NCBI GenBank assembly: GCA_902764915.1
Contig: CACWXY010000004.1
Location: 99,469 to 163,468 of the forward strand
Length of the DNA stretch: 64,000 nucleotides
Direction: 5' to 3'
Origin: an uncultured Eubacteriales bacterium
Lineage (GTDB): Bacteria; Bacillota; Clostridia; Christensenellales; Aristaeellaceae
The notes beneath the pieces were generated by a model. It had not been told where the DNA came from. It made no database searches and saw nothing but the letters and a program-made list of their open reading frames with translations. Below are positions 35,057 to 42,669 of the stretch, piece after piece (positions within the stretch are counted from its first letter, which is position 1; each line of letters starts with the position of its first letter). A program made the position numbers and the translations under genes.

Positions 35057-36817
35057 TCAGCGCCGCACCTGATACAGTTCATATTGTCCCGGTATCGCGG
35101 AAAGCGTGAATATCGCCTCATCCCCTGTCCGGTATAACGGTTCCAGGCTTTTTCCCTTCACGGGCATCCAAAGCGTTCGTGCCCCCTTCACATGCAGCGA
35201 AATGACCTGGCGCTGCACACCGTCCATCACATAGGGATATACAATGAAACTGTCATTGTCATACACGAACAGGCTTATGCGGCTGGGGCCTTCCATCCAG
35301 ATGCCGCGCACAGGAAACGCCTCACGGATACGGGACAGCACCGGAGACGGCAGATGATACAGATCCGGGAAAGCGTCCGGTACCGCCAGCGTATAGAGCC
35401 TGCCGTCACAGTACATGTCCCGCAGAAGCATTCCATAGCTTTCCTCGTCATGCATGGCCTTGACAATCGCCCAGGTGGCATTGTTACGGAATTCCGCCAC
35501 CGGGATACATACAGGCGCACTGCCCTCGGGGAAGGTGCAGGCCGGCCAGCCCTCCGGCGTATTCTCTTCCACGCGGTAGCGCCGGGCTGTGATATGCCGC
35601 CCGTGCATGCGAACAGAGGTCAGCCGCTGGATCCCGCGGTCCATGGTCGCTTCCATAAACCCGGTGGTTACAAGCGCTCTTCCGCTCGTTTCGCGCAGAT
35701 ATTTCTCCAGTTTTTCCACAATCCCGGGATCGCAGGCCGCACTGCGCGTCAGCAGAATCTGCTCCGCGTGTTCCGGGAACCAGGGCGTACAGACGATGGG
35801 AAGCCCCAGCATGCCCAGAAAATCCTGTACATTGTCCTCGCCCTGACTGTTGAGCGGAAGATAGCAGGCAATCCCCTCCGGAGATCCCGTATGATCCAGC
35901 ACCGCATCCAGCTTATCCAGCTGATACCCCAGCGCTGCTGCATACATGCTGTCCTCAAGGGACTGGTAGCAGAACATCATCAGTTCCCTGGGTCTGGAGA
36001 ACGCGGTAAGGTATGCCTGCTCCAGGTAATGCTCGGTAATGTGCATGTCAAAGGTATCAAACCATCCGCCGCCATTGTGGCCCGGCCACAGATTCTCCAT
36101 ATAGGTCATCAGGGAGAAGCTCAGATAACGGGGCAGATGCTGATCCGTCGTCACCGGGTCCCGCGTCTCGGTACCGGTGTAGATCCTGTCAAACAGATGC
36201 ATCTGCTCTGCAGGATTGTAACCGGTCTCCTGATAGCTCTCCGCCCAGTTCGGATACTTGATAGTGATCCGGCAGGCGGGATTCACCTGCTTTGCCGGAC
36301 CGATCATGTCCTCTTCGCTGACCCGGCGCATCAGATCCAGGCGATAAGCTTCCCAGCTCCCGTCGGCAATGCCGTGCGCCGCATTATAGGCTTCCTTCTC
36401 CCGCACGCAGTCCGGGCATGTGCAGTCCGTAAAAAAGAAGTCATCAATAATGAATGCGTCAAAATGTTTCGCCGTAATCGCGCTGGCCTCCCGCAGGCGC
36501 CGACGCATCCCCGGATCGTTATAGCAGAAGGTCTCAAACATACGGGGCTTCGGCTTTTCACCCTCGGGCGTAGGAATGACCGTCGTTATACCGCCCTCCA
36601 CCTGAATCCCCCGGGACAGAAAGGTATCCCGGATCATCTCAATCTGTTCCTCACTGGCCATTTCTCCGCGATAGGGCTCCACATAAACCTTGTCAAGCCG
36701 CATATGCCGCGCAAAAAAGTCCAGTGACTTTTCCAGTGCTTCCTGCTTTACCCTTGCGGTTGCGTGTGCAACAAAATAGGTCGTCAGGCAGAAGTTCCGA
36801 TAGTTTCCCATATACAT
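35057..36817 (-). CDS. Unclassified cytosolic protein, possibly a TIM-barrel glycosidase
   Basis: This 586-residue protein is read divergently from the oligosaccharide/peptide importer. I do not recognise a family. The N-terminal half looks like an (alpha/beta) barrel: YVEPYRGE near 48, VEGGITTV near 75, FIIDDFFFTDC near 122 followed by a Cys cluster CTCPDC, and ITIKYPNW near 182. The C-terminal third is beta-rich with jelly-roll-like strands. Acidic pairs at barrel strand ends and a sugar-gene context suggest a glycoside hydrolase. The start is chosen at 36817 with GGGAAGGA upstream; other in-frame ATGs lie 6 bases to each side. No signal peptide is present. Confidence 0.6.
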   Translation of the reverse strand: MYMGNYRNFCLTTYFVAHATARVKQEALEKSLDFFARHMRLDKVYVEPYRGEMASEEQIEMIRDTFLSRGIQVEGGITTVIPTPEGEKPKPRMFETFCYNDPGMRRRLREASAITAKHFDAFIIDDFFFTDCTCPDCVREKEAYNAAHGIADGSWEAYRLDLMRRVSEEDMIGPAKQVNPACRITIKYPNWAESYQETGYNPAEQMHLFDRIYTGTETRDPVTTDQHLPRYLSFSLMTYMENLWPGHNGGGWFDTFDMHITEHYLEQAYLTAFSRPRELMMFCYQSLEDSMYAAALGYQLDKLDAVLDHTGSPEGIACYLPLNSQGEDNVQDFLGMLGLPIVCTPWFPEHAEQILLTRSAACDPGIVEKLEKYLRETSGRALVTTGFMEATMDRGIQRLTSVRMHGRHITARRYRVEENTPEGWPACTFPEGSAPVCIPVAEFRNNATWAIVKAMHDEESYGMLLRDMYCDGRLYTLAVPDAFPDLYHLPSPVLSRIREAFPVRGIWMEGPSRISLFVYDNDSFIVYPYVMDGVQRQVISLHVKGARTLWMPVKGKSLEPLYRTGDEAIFTLSAIPGQYELYQVRR

Positions 36818-36976
36818 AAGCATCCTTCCCGCCGCTCTGGGCTGATTCTGTGCTGTTTGTTTCTTGGCATGTTCCCGAATTCCTTCCGCCTGCAGGCACT
36901 TTTCCGGTCCGCCTCCCTGCCCTGGCAGCGCATTGCCCTGTCTTCGCTTTTTTTGTGTCTGAAGAGGGAAACTGTA

Positions 36977-37005
36977 TTGCCTCGCCGTCTTCCTTTTGCT
37001 ATATT
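36977..37005 (+). promoter_or_regulatory. Promoter of the Dpp/Opp-type importer operon
   Basis: TTGCCT (36977-36982) and TATATT (37000-37005) are 17 bases apart; the -10 is extended by TGC. It lies 54 bases upstream of the binding-protein start. Confidence 0.65.
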
Positions 37006-37023
37006 TGCAGAGTATTCTCTGCA
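37006..37023. promoter_or_regulatory. Palindrome at the importer transcription start, likely operator
   Basis: TGCAGAG-TATT-CTCTGCA is a perfect 7-bp inverted repeat immediately after the -10 box, covering the expected transcription start. Repressors of sugar operons commonly bind such sites. This is inferred from position and symmetry. Confidence 0.5.
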
Positions 37024-37059
37024 CCCTATCCCCGTTTGACTGAACACAGGAGGAAAAAT

Positions 37060-38607
37060 ATGCGAAAAGTATTGGCACTGCTGCTCTCCCTGCTTCTGCT
37101 GACAGGCGTATTCGGTCTGGCCACTGCGGATACCGAATACAAGGACATTATCAACATTGCTGACAACGATCAAGGGGCTTCCTATGATCTGCACAAGGAC
37201 ACCTCCGTGAACGTGCGTAACATGCTTCGCGGCACTGTTTTTGAACAGCTTGTGACCCTCAAGGCATCCGGCGATATCGGTCCAGAACTGTGCGAAAGCT
37301 ATGATGTCAACGATACCAGCACCGAGTTTGTCTTCCATCTGCGCAAGGGTGTGAAGTTCCACAACGGCAAGGAGATGACCTCCGCCGACGTGGTTGCCTC
37401 TCTCAACCGCTGGCTGGAAAGCTTCTCGACCGCCCGTAAAATGGTCGGCGATGCCCGCTTCACGGCTGATGACGACTACACAGTCTCCCTGAAGCTGGAA
37501 AACTCCGCCATCATGCTTCTGGATATGCTGGCAGGCGCTGCACAGGCGGCTGTCATTTATCCCTCTGAGGCCATTGACAATGTCAACGCCGACACCGGCT
37601 TTATTCCTACCGAATGGTTCATCGGCACCGGTCCCTACATGTTCTCCGAATGGGCTGTGGACCAGTACGTCCAGCTCGACCGCTTCGACGACTATGTGCC
37701 CTACGGCGATCCCGAACAGGAGCTGGACGGACTGTGGGGATACAAGCATGCCTATACCAAGACGCTGAAATACTGGATCGTCAAGGATGCCGCTACCCGC
37801 TTCAACGGCCTGATGAGCGGTGACTATGACTTTGTCGTCAAGCTCACTGACGACTATATCCCGGTTCTCGACGGAAATCCGGATTATAATGTCTACTCCC
37901 AGCAGACCGGTATGATTTCCCTGGTCTGGAACAAGCATACAACCGACAAGTATCTGCGTCTGGCCTGTCAGGCCATCGCCGATGCGGACGAGCTGAATAC
38001 CGTCAACTACGGCACGCTCTATGACACCGACCCCTGCTACATGGAAAACGGTCAGCCTGCCTGGTACACCAATGCCGGCGGTGAGTACTTCTGCCAGCAT
38101 GACGCAGAAAAAGCCAGGGAACTGCTGGCACAGTCTTCCTGGGAGGCCTCCAACCCCATCCGTATCCTGGTTTCCACCGGCGGACACGCAGAAGATATGC
38201 TGCTGGTCTTCGGACAGGAAATCGGCGAGCTGGGCCTGAGTGTACAGCTGGATATCGTAGACCGCAGCACCCTTACGGAAAAGCGCAAGGATGACACCCT
38301 CTATGACGCCTTCTTTACCACTTTCTCCTCCGTACCGGTGCCCTCTCTGCGCAACTTCCTCGACGGTTCCTTCGCCGGCTTCTCCGATGACGAGCATCTG
38401 GCTGAGCTTATGACCAAAATGACCACGGCCGGCACTCGTGAAGAGGCCTTTGCCGCATGGGAAGAAATCCAGGCCTACTGCTACAGTGATTATCAGCCAA
38501 TCCTGATGATGGGTCACTTCCATCAGGCGGCTGCCTGCACAGCTAAGCTTAGCGGCTATAATGTGTTCCTGACTACCAATTTCTGGAACGCAAAGCTGGA
38601 AAAGTAA
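37060..38607 (+). CDS. ABC importer substrate-binding protein, family 5 (Dpp/Opp type)
   Basis: This 515-residue secreted protein has a signal peptide with a likely cut after ATA near residue 24 and the family 5 signature FHLRKGVKFHNGKEMTSADVVASLNRW near residues 88-114. It captures peptides, oligosaccharides or other solutes for the permeases downstream. The presence of a GH94 phosphorylase in the same run argues for an oligosaccharide. No lipobox Cys follows the signal peptide, unusual for a Gram-positive binding protein, which is normally a lipoprotein. AGGAGG precedes the ATG. A hairpin after the stop may raise its level relative to the permeases. Confidence 0.9.
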   Translation: MRKVLALLLSLLLLTGVFGLATADTEYKDIINIADNDQGASYDLHKDTSVNVRNMLRGTVFEQLVTLKASGDIGPELCESYDVNDTSTEFVFHLRKGVKFHNGKEMTSADVVASLNRWLESFSTARKMVGDARFTADDDYTVSLKLENSAIMLLDMLAGAAQAAVIYPSEAIDNVNADTGFIPTEWFIGTGPYMFSEWAVDQYVQLDRFDDYVPYGDPEQELDGLWGYKHAYTKTLKYWIVKDAATRFNGLMSGDYDFVVKLTDDYIPVLDGNPDYNVYSQQTGMISLVWNKHTTDKYLRLACQAIADADELNTVNYGTLYDTDPCYMENGQPAWYTNAGGEYFCQHDAEKARELLAQSSWEASNPIRILVSTGGHAEDMLLVFGQEIGELGLSVQLDIVDRSTLTEKRKDDTLYDAFFTTFSSVPVPSLRNFLDGSFAGFSDDEHLAELMTKMTTAGTREEAFAAWEEIQAYCYSDYQPILMMGHFHQAAACTAKLSGYNVFLTTNFWNAKLEK

Positions 38608-38622
38608 TAGACAGCCACTGCA

Positions 38623-38655
38623 AAAGGGCATCTTCTGTTTTCGGAGATGCCCTTT
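38623..38655 (+). terminator. Hairpin between binding protein and permease genes
   Basis: AAAGGGCATCT and AGATGCCCTTT form a perfect 11-bp stem, followed by only a short T run (TTTCCTC). It probably acts as a partial terminator or 3'-end stabiliser giving more binding protein than permease. Confidence 0.65.
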
Positions 38656-38677
38656 CCTCATGACCCGGAGGCCTATT

Positions 38678-39628
38678 GTGAAAAAGTATATTCTCAAGCG
38701 GATTCTCACCCTGCTCCCCACCGTTTTCATTGTCTCGGTGGTTGTTTTTCTCCTGGTGCATCTGACCCCGGGGGACCCCGCCGCCATGATGCTGGGAGAC
38801 GACGCCACCATGGAGGACATCGCCGCACTGCACGCAAAGCTCGGGCTGGATGATCCGCTGATTGTCCAGTATATCCGCTGGGTGTCCCGGTGTCTCCAGG
38901 GAGATTTCGGCACTTCTACGGCCGTTATCGGACAGAAGGTCAGTGATATGGTATTCTCCCATTTCCGACCGACGCTCTGTCTTGCTATCTACTCCCAGCT
39001 CATCACCATACTGCTGGCGATTCCCACCGGCATTCTTGCTGCTCGCAAGCGCGGACGCATTGCGGATATGATTACGTCCGTTCTCTCGCTGCTGGGAATC
39101 TCGCTTCCCAGCTTTATGATGGGCCTGGGCCTTGTGCTGCTTGTTGCCGTTCACTTCCGCGCGCTTCCGGCTGCCGGTTATAAAGACCTCTTTACGGACG
39201 GACTGCTTCCCTTTCTCCGCTACATGACACTCCCTGCCCTGTCGCTGGGATTTATTCATGCCGCCTATATGATGCGCATGACCAAGACTTCCATGCTGGA
39301 AGTACTCAGCAGTGACTATATCAAGATGGCGCGCTCCAAGGGGGTAAAGGAACACACGATTATCGGAAAGCACGCATTCCGCAATGCGTTTCTGACAGTG
39401 CTCACCGTTATCGGACAGGGATTCATCAGTGCACTGGCCGGGGCCGCAGTGGTGGAAAAGCTGTTCACCATTCCCGGTATCGGAACGCTGATGGTGGATT
39501 CCATTGAAAAGCGGGATTATCAGGTGATTCAGGCCATTACACTGCTCATTGCCATGCTGAACGTGGTGATCAATCTCATCATTGATCTGCTCTATGGCCT
39601 GTGCGACCCCCGCATCCGTCTGGAATAA
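38678..39628 (+). CDS. ABC importer permease (DppB/OppB type)
   Basis: This 316-residue permease has six membrane segments and the features of the DppB group: an N-terminal YILKRILTLLPTVF, the HLTPGDPA loop, and the EAA loop VKEHTIIGKHAFRNA near residue 225. The GTG at 38678 is chosen because GGAGG lies six bases upstream; an ATG six codons earlier lies before that site and overlaps the hairpin region. It pairs with the DppC-type permease downstream to form the membrane channel. Confidence 0.93.
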   Translation: MKKYILKRILTLLPTVFIVSVVVFLLVHLTPGDPAAMMLGDDATMEDIAALHAKLGLDDPLIVQYIRWVSRCLQGDFGTSTAVIGQKVSDMVFSHFRPTLCLAIYSQLITILLAIPTGILAARKRGRIADMITSVLSLLGISLPSFMMGLGLVLLVAVHFRALPAAGYKDLFTDGLLPFLRYMTLPALSLGFIHAAYMMRMTKTSMLEVLSSDYIKMARSKGVKEHTIIGKHAFRNAFLTVLTVIGQGFISALAGAAVVEKLFTIPGIGTLMVDSIEKRDYQVIQAITLLIAMLNVVINLIIDLLYGLCDPRIRLE

Positions 39629-39660
39629 CGCGTCCGTCATGACAGCAACAGGAGGTTTTC

Positions 39661-40569
39661 ATGCAATCAGCCTTTTCCACTGACACCGCATCCCTTGCCC
39701 GCATCCGTAAAGAACTGGTCCGGGAACAGCGCCGGGTAAACCTTCGGCGTTTTCTCCACAACAAGCTCTCTGTCGTGGGGTTTTTCATCGTTTTTCTAAT
39801 GCTGCTTCTGGCTGTTTTCGCCCCGGTCATCACCGGCGCCCTGGGTGTGGATCCCTACACCAGCCTGGGCCGCGAAATGCGTCTGCAGCCGCCGTCTGCT
39901 GCACATCCCTTCGGCACGGACAATGTCAATCGTGACGTGTTTGCCCGGGTCATCTACGGGGCACGCATTTCCATGACAGTCGGGTTTTTCGTGGGGCTCT
40001 TCTCCTCGCTCATCGGAACTGCGATCGGTATGTATGCGACGATCAATGCCGTATGGGACAACATTCTCATGCGGATCTGTGACGGACTCAAAGCCATCCC
40101 CAATATTCTCCTGGCCATTACGCTCATGGCTGTTCTGGGCGCCAATATGCACAATGTGATTCTGAGCCTAACCATTGTCAGTGTCCCGGGTGTAGCGCGA
40201 ATCGCACGCTCTCAGGCACTGCTTGTACGCGAACAGACCTACATTGAAGCCATGCGCGCCGCAGGCGCCAGCCGCTTCCGCATCATGTGGTGCCATGTGC
40301 TCCCCAATATTCTCTCGCCGATTATCGTTCAGATGACATTCACATTTGCCACCGCTATCATCTCTGAGGCTTCCCTGAGCTTTCTGGGTGCCGGTATTCC
40401 GATTCCCGCGCCGAGCTGGGGCGGTATGCTGAAGGAAGCCCGCAGCTATATCTACAATGGCTGGTGGATGGTGGTCTTTCCGGCGATATTCACAGGCCTC
40501 TCCGTGCTGGGCTTTAACCTGTTCGGGGACGGACTGCGGGACCTGATTGACCCGCTGTCCGGACGCTAA
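39661..40569 (+). CDS. ABC importer permease (DppC/OppC type)
   Basis: This 302-residue permease has an N-terminal cytoplasmic region (about 1-35), six membrane segments, and the DppC motifs HPFGTDNVNRDVFARVIYGAR near residue 81 and the EAA loop AAGASRFRIMWCHVLPN near residue 200. It has ACAGGAGG upstream. It completes the channel with the preceding permease. Confidence 0.94.
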   Translation: MQSAFSTDTASLARIRKELVREQRRVNLRRFLHNKLSVVGFFIVFLMLLLAVFAPVITGALGVDPYTSLGREMRLQPPSAAHPFGTDNVNRDVFARVIYGARISMTVGFFVGLFSSLIGTAIGMYATINAVWDNILMRICDGLKAIPNILLAITLMAVLGANMHNVILSLTIVSVPGVARIARSQALLVREQTYIEAMRAAGASRFRIMWCHVLPNILSPIIVQMTFTFATAIISEASLSFLGAGIPIPAPSWGGMLKEARSYIYNGWWMVVFPAIFTGLSVLGFNLFGDGLRDLIDPLSGR

Positions 40570-40582
40570 GGAGGCAGAGAAT

Positions 40583-41557
40583 ATGACGGATACCATTCTA
40601 TCGGTAAGCAATCTCAGCACTTCCTTCCGCACCGACCGTGGCTGGCTCAAAGCCATTGACGGGGTCTCCTTTACGGTGCACCGCGGCGAGATCCTGGGGC
40701 TGGTAGGTGAAAGCGGCTGCGGAAAGAGCGTAACCAGTCAGTCCATCATGCGGCTGTATGAAGAAAAACGTATGGTGCGCTACGAAGGCACGGTCATGCT
40801 TTCCGGCACAGACCTTCTGTCACTGCCCTTTTCCAGAATGCAGCACATCCGTGGACGCGATATCTCCATGATCTTCCAGGACGCACTCTCCTCACTGAAC
40901 CCGGTGCTCACTGTCGGAGACCAGATCATGGAGCCCCTGCGGATCCATCAGAAAATGCGGGGCGATGCCGCACGCGCAGAAGCCCTGAACATGCTGCGCC
41001 TGGTAGGTATACCCGCTCCGGAAACCCGCCTGCGGCAATACCCGCATGAGCTCTCCGGCGGTATGCGCCAGCGTGTCATGATTGCCATTGCACTGGCCTG
41101 TCATCCGCAGCTTCTCATCGCCGATGAGCCGACGACCGCGCTGGATGTTACGATTCAGGCACAGATTATGGATCTGATTGTCTTCCTGAACCGTCAGCTG
41201 GCCATGGGCGTCATACTTATCACCCATGACCTGGCTGTAGTCGCCCAGACCTGTCAGCGCGTGGCTGTCATGTACCTTGGCCAGATCGTAGAGGAAGGCG
41301 GCGTCCCGGACATCTTTGACCGTCCTCTTCACCCCTACACCAGGGGGCTTCTCGCTTCCATACCGCGTATGGACGGAGACCGCAGAGAACGTCTGCATGT
41401 CATTGACGGCACAGTCCCGCTGCTGCACCAGATGCCGTCAGGCTGCCGATTTGCGCCACGCTGTCCCTATGCCACGGATCATTGCCGTAAAGAAATGCCC
41501 CAGCTGCGCTCAGTGTCCGGGGGACAGAGCGTCCGCTGCTGGCGGGAGGAGGAATGA
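40583..41557 (+). CDS. ABC importer ATP-binding protein (DppD/OppD type)
   Basis: This 324-residue ATPase has Walker A GESGCGKSVT near residue 38, signature LSGGMRQRVMIA, Walker B LLIADEPTTALD, and the C-terminal oligopeptide-transporter domain with CRFAPRCPYATDHC, whose Cys residues in related proteins bind a 4Fe-4S cluster. The start at 40583 has AAGGAGG upstream. It energises import with the DppF-type partner 5 bases downstream. Confidence 0.95.
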   Translation: MTDTILSVSNLSTSFRTDRGWLKAIDGVSFTVHRGEILGLVGESGCGKSVTSQSIMRLYEEKRMVRYEGTVMLSGTDLLSLPFSRMQHIRGRDISMIFQDALSSLNPVLTVGDQIMEPLRIHQKMRGDAARAEALNMLRLVGIPAPETRLRQYPHELSGGMRQRVMIAIALACHPQLLIADEPTTALDVTIQAQIMDLIVFLNRQLAMGVILITHDLAVVAQTCQRVAVMYLGQIVEEGGVPDIFDRPLHPYTRGLLASIPRMDGDRRERLHVIDGTVPLLHQMPSGCRFAPRCPYATDHCRKEMPQLRSVSGGQSVRCWREEE

Positions 41558-41561
41558 CGTC

Positions 41562-42545
41562 ATGAATGAAATCTCTGCCGCGCTGCGCGCCGAGCATATC
41601 CGCGTCTGGTTTCCCGTCAGAAACGCCCTTGGTCACGTGGTCAATCATGTCAAAGCCGTCGATGACGTTTCGCTGAGCCTGCTTCCCGGAAAGACCTATG
41701 GACTGGTCGGGGAAAGTGGCTGCGGAAAATCGACCCTCGGACGCGCTCTGTGCCATCTGGTCCCGACAACCGAAGGCTCCGTCTCTCTTATGGGAAAGGA
41801 GATCGCGCCTCTCTCGGACAGGGATATGCTGCCCTATCGGCGTACCATTCAGATGGTATTTCAGGACCCCTATACATCGCTGGACCCTCGGCAGCGTGTA
41901 GGGCGGATGCTGATGGAGGTCCAGAAAATCCATCACATCGGCAGCAGCAGCGATGAGCGCATGGCCAGAGCCATGGATATTCTCTCCCAGGTCGGACTTC
42001 TGAAAGAGCATTTCTATCGCTATCCGCATGAGTTTTCCGGCGGTCAGCGGCAGCGCATCGGTCTGGCCCGCGCGCTGATTCTTGACCCCAGGGTCATGAT
42101 CTGCGATGAACCAGTATCTGCGCTGGATGTTTCCATTCAGTCGCAGGTGATCAATCTTCTGCGCGACCTGCAGGCAGCGCGCCACCTGAGCTATCTGTTT
42201 ATCTCCCACGACATGAGCGTCATCAAGTATATCTCCGACCGCGTCGGTGTCATGTACCTGGGGCATCTGGTCGAAGAAGCCAATGTGGATACGCTGTTTG
42301 CCAATCCCATTCATCCCTACACAAAGACGCTCATGAGCGCGGTACCCTCGATTGATCCCCGTCAGTCCACAGAGCGGATCGTGCTCAAGGGTGAACTGCC
42401 CTCCCCCATTGACCCGCCGGGTGGATGTGTCTTCCACACGCGCTGTCCGTTTGCCGGAAAAGAGTGTCAGGTGCATGTCCCCGCTCTGCAGGAAGTCACA
42501 CCGGGGCACTTCGCAGCCTGTCCGCGCATGGCAGACCGGCATTGA
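41562..42545 (+). CDS. ABC importer ATP-binding protein (DppF/OppF type)
   Basis: This 327-residue ATPase has Walker A GESGCGKSTLG near residue 47, signature FSGGQRQRIGLA, Walker B MICDEPVSALD, and the C-terminal CVFHTRCPFAGKEC segment. GGAGGAGG upstream of 41562 sits at the end of the preceding gene. It completes a full five-gene importer. The next gene is a cytosolic phosphorylase, so the substrate may be an oligosaccharide. Confidence 0.95.
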   Translation: MNEISAALRAEHIRVWFPVRNALGHVVNHVKAVDDVSLSLLPGKTYGLVGESGCGKSTLGRALCHLVPTTEGSVSLMGKEIAPLSDRDMLPYRRTIQMVFQDPYTSLDPRQRVGRMLMEVQKIHHIGSSSDERMARAMDILSQVGLLKEHFYRYPHEFSGGQRQRIGLARALILDPRVMICDEPVSALDVSIQSQVINLLRDLQAARHLSYLFISHDMSVIKYISDRVGVMYLGHLVEEANVDTLFANPIHPYTKTLMSAVPSIDPRQSTERIVLKGELPSPIDPPGGCVFHTRCPFAGKECQVHVPALQEVTPGHFAACPRMADRH

Positions 42546-42669
42546 ATGAAGAAATCACAGGCTTTGCAGATAAAAAAAGGATTCTCTGCTGCAGCGTAGA
42601 ACATGTCAGTATCGATTTCTTTTCACGCATGTCTTCATGCCTGAAATGCAATAAAGGAAGGGATCAATC

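Noticed and set aside
36784..38913. 709-codon minus-strand frame across the importer binding protein
   Set aside because: It runs through the divergent promoter region and a gene with clear signal peptide and family 5 motifs on the other strand.
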